Shown: piece by piece, positions 1-8,595 of the stretch
Numbering within the stretch: position 1 is the first letter of the stretch
How the letters are laid out: the number at the start of each line of letters is the position of its first letter
DNA from: Streptomyces acidicola
GTDB lineage: Bacteria > Actinomycetota > Actinomycetes > Streptomycetales > Streptomycetaceae
Assembly (NCBI RefSeq): GCF_009377235.1
Contig: NZ_VMNX01000020.1
Coordinates: forward strand, 1-62,028
Direction: 5' to 3'
DNA length: 62,028 nt
Translations under genes and position numbers: made by a program
The notes under the pieces: model-generated
What the model was told of the DNA's origin: nothing
Seen by the model: only the letters and a program-made list of their open reading frames with translations
Database searches by the model: none

Positions 1-856
1 GCACCGAGCCGTCGAAGGTGAGCTCGAAGGCCTGTGAGAGGCGGCTGCCCGGCCCGATGTCGTAACGGGACGCCACATGACTGAGATTGGCCGAGATGTT
101 GCGGTGAGTGATCGGCACACCCTTCGGTGCACCGGTCGAGCCGGACGTGAAGATGATGTACGCGAGATCGTCCGGAGTGACCCGTGGGTACTCGATGTCG
201 GGTTTGGGCTCGGCGGCCAGTTCGCCCAACTCCCTTGGCTCCAGGACGAGTTGAGGAATGGCTGGATCGTTTCCGGGTGTGTCCGTGAGGACGAGGTCCA
301 GCTCCGCCGCCCGAACGATGTCGGCGGTCCGCCCCGCCGGATGCTCCGGGTTGAGCACGACGACGGTCGCGCCGGCCCGCAGGATCGCCAGGTAGCCCGC
401 GTACGAGACCACCGACCGGCTCGCCATCAGCCCGACGCGCCGAGGCGGGACACCGGCCCCCGCCGCGACCAGCCGCCCCGCGATCCGCTCCGCGAGGCCG
501 CGCAGCCGTGCGTAGGTGAGCTCCTCGCCGTCGATCTCCAGGGCGACCAACGAGTCCCCGAACTCGTCGGCGGACCGGGCGAACCAGTCGTAGAGGGTCG
601 CCGGGTGGCTCACCGTCCCGGTGCCGGAGGTCAGTGGAGTGACCTCCTGGCTCCCGCTGCCGGCGACCGTGGCCTTCGCCGGGTCCGGCGCGCCCGCGCC
701 CGTCCCGGCTGTGTGCTGTGGGGTGAGCACCGCGTGCGCGGGCACCCCGTCCGCTGTCCGTGAAGCAACCCCCGTGCCCCTGTCGACTGCTCCCGGGGAC
801 CGCGGCTCGCTCGCCGCGTGGTCGTCCTCGGGGGTCCGGATCTGCGGATCAGTCAT
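1..856 (-). CDS. Adenylation (AMP-binding) enzyme, NRPS-type, partial (3' end beyond window)
   Basis: The N-terminal 285 codons of an ANL-superfamily adenylating enzyme are present; the rest lies left of base 1. After a low-complexity leader of about 75 residues comes an A domain. It shows the A2-like stretch LRAGATVVVLNPEHP and the A3 phosphate-binding loop FTSGSTGAPKG (about residues 235-246), followed by HRNISANL and FELTFDGS, the region before the substrate pocket. Such domains activate an amino or aryl acid as the adenylate and load a carrier protein. Its ATG overlaps the TGA of the upstream ketosynthase/ACP gene (ATGA), which implies translational coupling and a shared pathway. The substrate cannot be read because the specificity residues lie outside the window. 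The style of A2/A3 favours an amino-acid A domain over an acyl-CoA ligase. Confidence 0.85.
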   Translation of the reverse strand, partial: MTDPQIRTPEDDHAASEPRSPGAVDRGTGVASRTADGVPAHAVLTPQHTAGTGAGAPDPAKATVAGSGSQEVTPLTSGTGTVSHPATLYDWFARSADEFGDSLVALEIDGEELTYARLRGLAERIAGRLVAAGAGVPPRRVGLMASRSVVSYAGYLAILRAGATVVVLNPEHPAGRTADIVRAAELDLVLTDTPGNDPAIPQLVLEPRELGELAAEPKPDIEYPRVTPDDLAYIIFTSGSTGAPKGVPITHRNISANLSHVASRYDIGPGSRLSQAFELTFDGSV

Positions 857-2787
857 CGCGCCGCGGCCTCCAGAGCCCGGGTCCATTCGCGTAGTTCGCC
901 GACCGTGCGCAGCCGGCCGAACTCCTCGGGGTCGACCTCGTGGTTGGACCGTTTCGTCAGCTCGACGACGATGCGCAGCTTCGCGAGGGAGTCGATGCCG
1001 ATCTCGGTGAGGGTGGAGCCGTCGTCGAAACCGGTGCGGGCGTGCTCGCGCAGCACCCATGAGGTCAGGTCGCTGTCGTCGGCGGTGGTCCCCTCGCCCT
1101 GCCAGTACCGTTTCGTCTGCCAGGGATACAGGGGGAGCGGCACGTAGTTGCCACCCCTCTTGAACTCCTTGTTCCAGTCCACGTGCTCGCCCTCGCGGTA
1201 CTGGGCGGCGAGCTCGGACTCGCCGCCCGCGCCCGGCATCCCGGTGAGCGCGGCGACCAGTTCCTCGTGGGTGGCGCCGACGACGGCCATCCGGTGCTCG
1301 TGGTGCTGGCGTCGGGTGGCTGCGCTGAAACAGATGTCCCGCACCGAGTGGGCCCAGCCGGGCCCGGTGGGGGAGAGGTGGTCGGCGTACCTGCGGGCCA
1401 GGGCGTCGAGGGCCGCGGGCGTACGGGCGGAGAGCGGGAGCACGTATGGTTTGCCCGGCTTTGCGTCCCTCACGCGGGACTTGGGGGTGTCGGCCTGGCG
1501 CAGGACCACATGCGCGTTGAGCGCCGAGGAGCCCTGTGCGGAGACGCCCGCGACGGCCGGCCGGCCCCGGTCGGGCAGCTTGCACAGGGCGCCGGGTATC
1601 GCCAGCGGCAGCCTGTCCCAGGGGACCTTGGGGTTCGGGGTGCTGAGGTGGAGGCTGGCCGGTACTTTCCCGTGCTCCAGGCACAGCACCGTCTTGATCA
1701 GCCCGGCCAGACCGCCGGCGGCCTCCGCGTGCCCGATGTTGGTCTTCACCGATCCCACCAGGAGCGGCCGGTTGGTGGGCCGGCCCCGGCCCAGCACCTG
1801 GCCCAGTGCGGTGAGTTCCAGTGGGTCGAAGGAGGGGGAGCCGGAGCCGTGCGCCTCCACGTAGTCCACCTCGGCCGGGTCCAGCGCGGCGTCCTCGTAC
1901 GCCCAGCGCAGCACCTCCAGCTGCCCGGTGAGCGAGGAGTTGAGCACCGAGTCGCTGGTGCGGCCGTCGTTGCCGACGGCGCTGCCCTGGATGACGGCGC
2001 GGATGCGGTCCCCGTCGGCGAGGGCGGCCGTGAGCGGCTTCAGTACGACGACGCCGACCGCGTCGCTCGGCGCGTGCCCGTCGGCTGCCGCGTCCCCGAA
2101 CCGGCTGCGGCCGTCGGCGGACATCCCCCCGGCCGCGGTCATCACCAGACCTTCATCGGGGCGTATTTTGATGTTCACCCCGGCCACCAGGGCGAGGGGA
2201 GTCTCCCTGGCTCGCAGGCTCTGCACCGCCTGGTGAACAGCGGTCAGCGACGATGAGCAGGCCGTGTCCACGACGACGCTGGGCCCGCGAAGGTCGTAGA
2301 AGTGGGACAGCCGGGCGGCCAGCAACGAGCGGAAGTTGTGGAGGTGGGCGGCCGTCACCGCCTCCGGGCCCTGCCGGAGCGCCAGCTCCAGATAGTCCGC
2401 CCGTGCGTTGCCCACGAACACCCCGGCTCGACTGCCGGCCAGCTGGTCGGGCCGCTGGCCCGCGTCCTCCAGCGCCTCCCACGCGGTCATCAGCAGCAGC
2501 CGCTGCTGGGGGTCGAGCTCGACCGCCTCCGCTCCGGACAGCCCGAAGAACTCGGCGTCGAAGTCGGCGGCATCCACGTACCCGGCGCGTCGGCTGGCGA
2601 GCTTGCCGGGGCCGGGATGGGGATCGAACAGAGCGTCGACATCGTAACGTTCCGGTGGGGTTTCACTCGTGACGTCGCTACCGCTGCGCAGCAGGGCCCA
2701 CAGTTCATCGGCCCCGGATGCACCGGGGAGTCGGCAGGCCATACCGACCACTGCCACGGACCGTGAGTCCACGTCCGACCTCTTCAA
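853..2787 (-). CDS. Polyketide synthase: KS - (AT core missing) - ACP
   Basis: This 644-aa protein carries a ketosynthase (about 8-430) with active-site Cys177 in DTACSSS and His313 and His353 in EAHGSGS and NIGHAEAAGG. The usual EAHGTGT is HGSGS here. After the KS come a normal KS-to-AT linker (about 446-515, PYVLPLSART, HHEHRMAVVG) and the post-AT linker (about 527-562, VDWNKEF, VPLPLYPWQTKRYW). The roughly 280-residue AT core with its GQG and GHSxG motifs is absent. A C-terminal carrier domain follows, with Ser600 in GIDSLAKLR as the phosphopantetheine site. This is the layout of trans-AT modules, so malonyl loading would need an AT encoded elsewhere. The start is TTG with AAGGAG seven bases upstream. 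The stop overlaps the adenylation gene. An internally deleted cis-AT module is the alternative. Confidence 0.9.
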   Translation of the reverse strand: MKRSDVDSRSVAVVGMACRLPGASGADELWALLRSGSDVTSETPPERYDVDALFDPHPGPGKLASRRAGYVDAADFDAEFFGLSGAEAVELDPQQRLLLMTAWEALEDAGQRPDQLAGSRAGVFVGNARADYLELALRQGPEAVTAAHLHNFRSLLAARLSHFYDLRGPSVVVDTACSSSLTAVHQAVQSLRARETPLALVAGVNIKIRPDEGLVMTAAGGMSADGRSRFGDAAADGHAPSDAVGVVVLKPLTAALADGDRIRAVIQGSAVGNDGRTSDSVLNSSLTGQLEVLRWAYEDAALDPAEVDYVEAHGSGSPSFDPLELTALGQVLGRGRPTNRPLLVGSVKTNIGHAEAAGGLAGLIKTVLCLEHGKVPASLHLSTPNPKVPWDRLPLAIPGALCKLPDRGRPAVAGVSAQGSSALNAHVVLRQADTPKSRVRDAKPGKPYVLPLSARTPAALDALARRYADHLSPTGPGWAHSVRDICFSAATRRQHHEHRMAVVGATHEELVAALTGMPGAGGESELAAQYREGEHVDWNKEFKRGGNYVPLPLYPWQTKRYWQGEGTTADDSDLTSWVLREHARTGFDDGSTLTEIGIDSLAKLRIVVELTKRSNHEVDPEEFGRLRTVGELREWTRALEAAAR

Positions 2788-3203
2788 CGGAACTCTCCTT
2801 CACTGCTTCGTCGATGAGCGTGTGTGATGGCGCGCTTGACGTCCGCTTCACCACCGGGGTCCCCGGCTGCGGGCGGATGGGAACGGGTTACGAGTGTGAG
2901 GCGAGTTCCCGGACCTCGTCGACCGGGGTTACCGCCGTGCAGCTAGGTGCGTGGCTTGCGCCTAACCGGAACGGCGGCCGACCGATCCGGATAGTGCACC
3001 GTGGTGCTGTGCGCACAGTGGATCTTGGCGTGAAACCGTCCAGGACGCCAGGGTGTTCCCGCCCACACTCGCGTCGTGGTGCCCGCGTACCGAACCGCAC
3101 TTGCCCCACCGACCCAAGCCCTCTCTCCCCAGCGCGCCGCACAGGCGATCGTCGAAAATCGGCCCACCGCACGATTGTCGTACGCGAAATCGTTTCCGCC
3201 CGT

Positions 3204-3227
3204 TTCCCGCCCAAGGATTGGCGGGAA
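3204..3227. promoter_or_regulatory. Inverted repeat TTCCCGCC-N8-GGCGGGAA, candidate operator
   Basis: Perfect 8-bp arms flank an 8-bp spacer, about 420 bp upstream of the PKS start and 215 bp upstream of the GAF gene. There is no T-run, so an operator is likelier than a terminator. The binding protein is unknown. Confidence 0.4.
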
Positions 3228-3419
3228 GTGATCGCCTGAGGTTGAAACCTGTAAATAGTTGGACAGACTCTGAGATTGGGCATGCGCACGAGGTGGCCGG
3301 ACCGGAGGGGCCCTCAGGTGCTCAAGCAGGGTCCGGAGGTCACGTCGCCCCGGCCGTCCAGGTGTTGATGATGAGCCAAGTGGGACGGAATTTAAGGGGT
3401 GGGGTGATCCGCGGAGTCG

Positions 3420-3425
3420 TATATT
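3420..3425 (+). promoter_or_regulatory. Putative -10 element (TATATT) of the GAF-domain gene
   Basis: TATATT ends 18 bases before the ATG at 3444. No clear -35 and no Shine-Dalgarno are seen between it and the start, so the transcript would have only a very short leader. Confidence 0.35.
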
Positions 3426-3443
3426 CTGCTTTCATCTGACCTC

Positions 3444-4466
3444 ATGGATCCCCTGACCACATCCGAGCAGACGCGCCTCGCGGGTGATCAGCGCAAGCTG
3501 CGACTGCAGGTTCTCGGCCTCAACAACGTTGACGCGGAAGCCACCTTCGACCGCGTCGCCCGGCTCGCGGCAAGCTTCACCCAGTCCCCGCTGGCCATGG
3601 TGAACTTCATCAACGACGAGCGGCAGATGTTCCGCGGCATGTACGTGCCGACCTCCTCGCCCGACGACAAGGCGGACCCCGATCACGGAGCCATCCCCTT
3701 CGACCTGAGCAACCTCTCCCGAGAGGCACCCGGCGACTACGGCTTCTGCCCGCACGTGGTGGCCCAGGGGTCCCAGCTCGCCCTGGACGACGTCTTCGAC
3801 TACCCACGCTTCAAGGGAAACGCCCTGGTCAACGACCTGGGCGTGCGCTCGTACCTGGGCACCCCGCTGCGCGACAACACCGGCATGGTGCTCGGCACCG
3901 TGTGTGTCGCCGACTTCAAGCCCCGGGCCTGGGACCGCCGAATACGCGAGCACATGCAGGAGCTCACCGAGACCCTGCTCGCCGACTTCAAGCTGCGCGA
4001 CAGCCTGCTCGCGCAGCAGCAGGAACTCTTCGCGGTCTTCGACGGCGCCCCCTTCCCGATCATGCTCACCGAGGGCCCGAACCATCTGCTGCGGTACGCC
4101 AACGGCAAGCAGGGCCAGGCCTTCGGCATGGTCCCGCAGTTCAGCCCGGGCAGGATGGCACTGCCCGGCCTGGAGTCCATCGGGGTCTTCAACGCGATGG
4201 ACGACGCCTTCCACGGCGGCCGGCCCGCCACGCTCGGTCGCGCCCAGATCGCCACGTACGACTACCCGCAGCCACAGGAGTTCAGCTTCCTGTGCACCCC
4301 GGTGCGCACCTCGCCGGGCGCTCCCATCAGCGGTGTTCTGACCGTGGCCATGAACATCACAGGTCAGGCCTACTCCGGCAGCGAGCAGCAGGCGTTCGCG
4401 GCCAACGTCCAGGAACGCTTCGAGCGCCTCGGCACGAGCGGGATCGCGGGAGCGTTCCCCGGCTGA
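3444..4466 (+). CDS. GAF domain / PAS-like sensory protein
   Basis: This 340-aa soluble protein has an N-terminal GAF domain (about 22-165). Typical stretches are LAMVNFINDERQMFRG, FCPHVV, VRSYLGTPLRDNTGMVLGTVCV and the following Asp/Trp region. A PAS-like segment follows (about 190-300, FAVFDGAPFPIML). There is no histidine kinase, GGDEF, phosphatase or DNA-binding output domain, so it is probably a stand-alone sensor or a partner of another signalling protein. The ligand is unknown. No ribosome site precedes the ATG. The gene stands alone between the divergent PKS gene and the convergent AraC gene. The GAF call is secure; the PAS assignment is weaker. Confidence 0.8.
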   Translation: MDPLTTSEQTRLAGDQRKLRLQVLGLNNVDAEATFDRVARLAASFTQSPLAMVNFINDERQMFRGMYVPTSSPDDKADPDHGAIPFDLSNLSREAPGDYGFCPHVVAQGSQLALDDVFDYPRFKGNALVNDLGVRSYLGTPLRDNTGMVLGTVCVADFKPRAWDRRIREHMQELTETLLADFKLRDSLLAQQQELFAVFDGAPFPIMLTEGPNHLLRYANGKQGQAFGMVPQFSPGRMALPGLESIGVFNAMDDAFHGGRPATLGRAQIATYDYPQPQEFSFLCTPVRTSPGAPISGVLTVAMNITGQAYSGSEQQAFAANVQERFERLGTSGIAGAFPG

Positions 4467-4848
4467 GCGGCTCCGGGGAAGGTCAGGTGCAGTGGCCTGC
4501 GGGTGCGTCGTGGCCGGTCGCTCCCCCGGGTTCTCGGCGCGGGCTTCACCGGGTCCGCTTGGCTGATTCAGGTGGTAAGGGCACGGAGTTCGCTGTGCGC
4601 TTCTCCGTGACGCCGGGTGTCCGAATATCGGTGTACAACGTAACGCCGGTTGTCCGGACCGGACATGCGACGGTTCGCCGGGTTCCCGGGCTGGCTGCCT
4701 GGTGGATCGGCGGATGTGTGGCTCATCCGTGTGATCGGTCCGGTGGCGTCCGGGGCCGGTTGACCTGCGTTCCGGATCCGGGAAAGCGGAATCCTTCGGG
4801 GCGAGGGCGAGGCAGCTCGGCAAGAGCCGGCCCGGAGGTGGTCCCGCG
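4467..4848. other. Convergent intergenic region
   Basis: This 382-bp gap lies between the 3' ends of the GAF gene and the AraC gene. No credible coding frame was seen. It contains the palindrome at 4651-4665 and a looser dyad just upstream (ACAAC at 4635-4639, GTTGT at 4648-4652); one of these may serve as a terminator. Confidence 0.5.
4651..4665. terminator. Palindrome TGTCCGG-A-CCGGACA, possible terminator or operator
   Basis: Perfect 7-bp arms surround a single A, between two convergent genes. A 1-nt loop is unfavourable for an RNA hairpin, so protein binding is also possible. Confidence 0.3.
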
Positions 4849-5805
4849 TCAGCGGGACCGGTACCGCATCTCGCGCGGGCTCACGCCGTACCGCTGGCGG
4901 AACGCCGTGCTCAGCGTGCTGGCCGAGGAGAAGCCCGAGGCATGGGCCAGGTCCGTGATCGTCAGGTGCTCGCACTCCGCGCACTGAAGGCGGTCACGGA
5001 CCAGCCGCAGGCGCTCCTCGCGGATCAGATCGCGGGGCGTGGTGCCCGCGCGCTGCAGGGCGAGCTGTATCTGGCGCAGCGACCAGCCCAGGGCGTGCGC
5101 CATCGACGTACCCGTGAGGCCCGCGTCGGAGGCGTGCTCGCGCACATAGCGGCGGACCATGGCCTCGACCTCGCCCAGGTGACCGGGTGCGTCGGGGCGG
5201 TCGTCGCCCACGGTGAGCATGCAGACCAGTTCGACGATGCGGTCGGAGACGGCGTTGAACTGCGGATCGGTGAGGTGGTCGCGCTCCTCGTGCAGGTCGT
5301 TCAGCATCGAGTGCACGATCCGGCCCAGACCCCGGGTCAGGTCGAAGCCCGTCGCCACCGGTGACTTCCGGTTCAGCGGGCCGTCCACCTCACAGGCCGG
5401 GATGGTGAGGATGAACGCCTCGATGTCCGCGCCCTGGTGGCACAGGAACGGCGCCCCGAACGTGACCAGCGCACCCGTCCCCGGGGTGAGCCGGGCCTCC
5501 TGGCCGTCCTGCCGCAGCACGATCTCCCCCCGCACGGGCAGCAGCAGACGGTAGTCCTCGTCGGGATCGTGCCGCACCTGACGCGGGGTCCGGCTGTACT
5601 CCACCTCGTCCGAGGAGTACCTGACGAGCTGGTAGGCCCCGGTGAGCTGACGGATCGTCTCGCCGTGGAAGCTGTCGGGCCGGGTGTATCTGAAGCCCAT
5701 CCGGGAGTGGTACGCCCCGATGTGCTCGCTCCAGAAGTCGGCGCGTTCGTGCGCTTCCACATCTGAAGTGGTCTGCGACTCGACGGTGTAGCTTCCCGCG
5801 GGCAA
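4849..5805 (-). CDS. AraC-family transcriptional regulator
   Basis: A 318-aa regulator (from the TTG at 5805). An N-terminal cupin-like AraC ligand-binding domain (about 10-180, DYRLLLPVRGEI, TPGTGALVTF) is followed by a C-terminal pair of helix-turn-helix motifs (about 215-318). The second contains ITDLAHASGFSSASTLSTAFRQRYGVSPREMR, the conserved AraC signature, whose key positions are the Gly-Phe-Ser turn and the Phe-Arg-x-x-x-Gly end. The frame is open to a GTG at 5889, but the TTG at 5805 has AAGGAGG four bases upstream and the upstream starts have no good site. It is divergent from the conservon operon, so regulation of that operon or of itself is possible but not shown. Confidence 0.88.
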   Translation of the reverse strand: MPAGSYTVESQTTSDVEAHERADFWSEHIGAYHSRMGFRYTRPDSFHGETIRQLTGAYQLVRYSSDEVEYSRTPRQVRHDPDEDYRLLLPVRGEIVLRQDGQEARLTPGTGALVTFGAPFLCHQGADIEAFILTIPACEVDGPLNRKSPVATGFDLTRGLGRIVHSMLNDLHEERDHLTDPQFNAVSDRIVELVCMLTVGDDRPDAPGHLGEVEAMVRRYVREHASDAGLTGTSMAHALGWSLRQIQLALQRAGTTPRDLIREERLRLVRDRLQCAECEHLTITDLAHASGFSSASTLSTAFRQRYGVSPREMRYRSR

Positions 5806-6149
5806 CGAACCTCCTTCGCGGCGACGGGTCCCGACCGTGTCGTACATGCTCTTCTGTACGGCCGGGCGACGCTTTCCGTTCGCGTACACCGGCTGTTACT
5901 GCGGGAAACCCTAGTGGGCCACCGGTTGCCATGGGCGACCATCAGCCAGGGCATATGCCGGAGTTGCGTGCCGCGCACCCTCCCGCACCGCGCGCACCAG
6001 CTGTGCGCCGCACGGCAACTTCCCTGCGTGTGAGGGAAAGTGAGCGCGCCGTGATGGAACTAGCATCAGGCGCTCCGCCCACTCATGCGCGCCCGAGACG
6101 ACGTGAGGACGTGGCGAATTATGCACGTGACGTAAGGACTTGTGACCTC
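5806..6149. other. Divergent intergenic region AraC / conservon
   Basis: This 344-bp stretch carries the promoters of the AraC gene and the cvn operon. No small gene or strong repeat was recognised. Confidence 0.5.
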
Positions 6150-7826
6150 ATGACCGAGCCCATGCCGGAGGCGGTGACCTGGGGCCTGGCCGCGCTGTTG
6201 CTGGCCACTGCCGTGCTTCTGCTGCGTCAGCACGGGATCTCCCGTCGGCAGCGCGGACGCAGCGTGGTCCTCGCGGACGGACTGCGCGCACGCGACGAGG
6301 AACTGCGCCATATGGTCCTGGTCCGCCTGCCCGCCCTCGCGGACTCCTCGCACCAGCCGGTCCCCGGCCCCCTCGACGCCCGGCTGGCCGACACGGAGTT
6401 CGCGAAGGGTCTCGACGAGATCCTGGCCCGCTTCTCCGGCGCCGTGGAGCACGCGCAGGCACGCGCCGACCAGTCCGCGAAGGCCGCGCTGAAGGCGTCG
6501 ATGCGCTCCATCCAGGCCCTCGCCAACGAGCAGCAGGTGTCCATCTCCGAGATGCAGGAGCGGCACGACCGCCCCGACGTGCTGCGCGACCTGATGGAGA
6601 TCGACCACACCAACGCCCAGTTCGGCCGCCGCGCCCAGGCCATCGCCGTGCTGTGCGGCTCCTGGCCGGGGCGCCAGCGCGCGACCTCACCGCTGGTCGA
6701 GGTCGTCCGCGGCGCGACGTCCCGTATCCGCGACTACCGGCGCGTCCGCGTCACCGGCCAGGTCGACCTCGCCGTGGAGAGCCGCGCGGTGGAGCCCGTC
6801 GTCCTCGCCGTCGCCGAGCTCCTCGACAACGCGGCCCGCCACTCGCAGCCGGGCACCCACGTCGAGGTCAACGTCCAGGCCGTGCACAACGGCGCGTGCG
6901 TGGTCATCGACGACGCCGGCGTCGGCATGGACGGGCAGGCGGTCGAGCGGGCGGGCGAGCTGCTGAGCGGGCGGATCTCGGTGGACGTGACCCGCCTCGA
7001 CGACCCGCCCCAGTTCGGCTTCTCCGTCATCGGTGTGCTCGCCCGGCGCTACGGCTTCAGCGTCTCCGTGGACACACGGTCGCCGTACGGCGGTGTCCGC
7101 GCCGTGGTGTTCGTCCCGTCGGGCCTGCTCACCTACGCGGACACCCCGGCCCCGAAGCCCGTGGTCGTCGAGACGCCCGCGCGCCGTACCCCCGCACCCG
7201 CACCCGAGCCCGAGCCGGAGTCCGTGACCGAATTCGCCTCGCACCGGACGGAGCCGGAGGGCACGACGATGGGCGGTCTGCCGAAGCGGCGCCGTCGCAC
7301 CCCGTCGAAGGCCGCCACGCCCCCCTCCGCGCCCGCCTCCGCCTCGACGGAGGACGCCCCCACCCGCTCGCCCGAGGAGAACGCCCGCATCATGGGCGCC
7401 TTCGCCCGCGGCACCCGCTTCGGCCGCGAGGCGGGGGAGCGGGGAGAACGGACGGTCGGCGAGGCCCAGCGGCGGGAAACGCCGGAGGAGCCCGTACCGC
7501 CCGCCCCGGAGACGGCGGCCCATGAGCCCGTGCGTGACGGCGCACCGGGTGCGAGCGCCGCACTCACTGAGAACGCGCCGAAAGCCGCGGGCGACGACGC
7601 CGTCGGGGAGACGGACCGGTTCGAGGCCGCTCTCGAAGCCATACGCCGTGCCGCCGCGCCGGAATCCGCGCCGGAAACCCCGCGGTACGAGCCCGTGTGG
7701 GAAGTCCTCGGCAAGGAACCCGAGCCGGAGCGGAATCGCGACTCCGGCGCCGTACGAGACGACCCCGCCCCGCAAGAAGCCACGCAGGCGACGCGCCACC
7801 ACGATGAAGGGACCCCCCACGCATGA
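6150..7826 (+). CDS. cvnA: Conservon sensor kinase-like protein CvnA
   Basis: This 558-aa membrane-tethered histidine-kinase-like protein has one N-terminal membrane helix (about 8-24), a helical linker (about 60-190) and an HATPase domain. The N box is ELLDNAARHS (about 222-231) and a G box is DDAGVGM (about 253-259). A Pro/Ala/Glu-rich disordered tail follows from about 335 to the end. No clear phosphoacceptor His box is visible, which is usual in Cvn kinases; these are thought to act through the roadblock and GTPase partners instead of a response regulator. The ATG at 6150 was chosen because the membrane helix follows directly and AAGGAC lies upstream; the frame itself opens further up. 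Its stop overlaps cvnB (ATGA). Confidence 0.92.
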   Translation: MTEPMPEAVTWGLAALLLATAVLLLRQHGISRRQRGRSVVLADGLRARDEELRHMVLVRLPALADSSHQPVPGPLDARLADTEFAKGLDEILARFSGAVEHAQARADQSAKAALKASMRSIQALANEQQVSISEMQERHDRPDVLRDLMEIDHTNAQFGRRAQAIAVLCGSWPGRQRATSPLVEVVRGATSRIRDYRRVRVTGQVDLAVESRAVEPVVLAVAELLDNAARHSQPGTHVEVNVQAVHNGACVVIDDAGVGMDGQAVERAGELLSGRISVDVTRLDDPPQFGFSVIGVLARRYGFSVSVDTRSPYGGVRAVVFVPSGLLTYADTPAPKPVVVETPARRTPAPAPEPEPESVTEFASHRTEPEGTTMGGLPKRRRRTPSKAATPPSAPASASTEDAPTRSPEENARIMGAFARGTRFGREAGERGERTVGEAQRRETPEEPVPPAPETAAHEPVRDGAPGASAALTENAPKAAGDDAVGETDRFEAALEAIRRAAAPESAPETPRYEPVWEVLGKEPEPERNRDSGAVRDDPAPQEATQATRHHDEGTPHA

Positions 7827-8236
7827 TCGAGCCCACGACGAACGAACTGGGCTGGATGCTCGACGACGTGCTGAAGGTGCCCGAGGCGCGGCACGCGATC
7901 CTGCTCTCCGCCGACGGCATGCTGCGCGCCCACTCCGCCCAGATCGACCAGGACAACGCCGAGCGGTTCGCGGCGGGGCTCGCCGGGTTGCAGTCCATCA
8001 GCCGGAGCACGGCCGAGTTCTGCGGAACCCCGGACACCCCGTGGCGGCAGACGCTCATCGAGTTCGGGCACGGCTTCGTCTTCCTCATAGCCGCCGGTGA
8101 GGGCACCTACCTCGCGGTCTCCACCAGCGAGCACGTGGACATGGAAGCCGTGACGTACCGCATGCACAAGCTGGTCGACCGGCTCGGCCAGCAGCTGACC
8201 AGCCCGGCCCGACTGGACACCGGCAGCCCGGCATGA
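7823..8236 (+). CDS. cvnB: Conservon roadblock/LC7 protein CvnB
   Basis: This 137-aa single-domain roadblock/LC7 protein has the fold pattern ELGWMLDD, HAILLSADGML, ERFAAGLAGL and LAVSTSEHVDM. In Cvn systems roadblock proteins of this kind (MglB-like) accompany and may regulate the small GTPase CvnD at the membrane. Its start overlaps cvnA (ATGA) and its stop overlaps cvnC (ATGA), so the operon is tightly coupled. Confidence 0.93.
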   Translation: MIEPTTNELGWMLDDVLKVPEARHAILLSADGMLRAHSAQIDQDNAERFAAGLAGLQSISRSTAEFCGTPDTPWRQTLIEFGHGFVFLIAAGEGTYLAVSTSEHVDMEAVTYRMHKLVDRLGQQLTSPARLDTGSPA

Positions 8237-8595
8237 CCTCCCGGCGCCGCCCTCCGGAGCGACTGGTGAGGTCGTACGTCGTCACGGACGGCCGCGCCTT
8301 CCCGACCCGCAACACCCTGGACCTGGTCACGATGGTGGTCACCGGGGAAGACCTGCCGCTGACCGGTCTCAGTCCGGAGAAGCGCCGGGTGGTGGAGCTG
8401 TGCAGGCCCGGCGCACTGTCGATCGCCGAGGTGGCCGGGCACCTGGCGCTGCCGGTCAGCGTCACCAAGGTGCTGGTCGCCGACCTCATGGACAGCGGCC
8501 ATCTCGTCACCCGCGCTCCGTACGTTCCGGCGAACCCGGCGTTCGACATCCGCATCCTGGAGGAGGTCCTCGATGGGCTCCGCGCCCGCCTCTGA
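8233..8595 (+). CDS. cvnC: Conservon DUF742 protein CvnC
   Basis: This 120-aa DUF742 protein opens with the family's PPERLVRSYVVTDGRA region. It contains a winged-helix-like segment (about 55-100, ALSIAEVAGHLALPVSVTKV) and ends with the conserved LEEVLDGLRAL-type helix. The molecular role is undefined; it is always the third gene of a conservon. It overlaps cvnB by the ATGA junction and cvnD by 23 bases. Confidence 0.93.
   Translation: MTSRRRPPERLVRSYVVTDGRAFPTRNTLDLVTMVVTGEDLPLTGLSPEKRRVVELCRPGALSIAEVAGHLALPVSVTKVLVADLMDSGHLVTRAPYVPANPAFDIRILEEVLDGLRARL

Larger units (their letters stand above)
2788..3443. other. Intergenic region between PKS gene and GAF gene
   Basis: This 656-bp gap separates divergent genes and must hold the promoters of both. 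No convincing coding frame was found: the open frames here lack family resemblance and ribosome sites. It is less GC-rich than the genes. It contains one strong dyad (3204-3227) and a -10-like TATATT at 3420-3425. Confidence 0.6.

Noticed and set aside
2888..3289. Minus-strand open frame of 133 codons in the PKS/GAF gap
   Set aside because: No ribosome site, no family features, Arg/Pro-rich; more likely non-coding promoter DNA.
6150..7826. Annotating CvnA as a classical two-component histidine kinase
   Set aside because: No clear H-box and no response regulator nearby; the B-C-D-E neighbours make it a conservon kinase-like protein.
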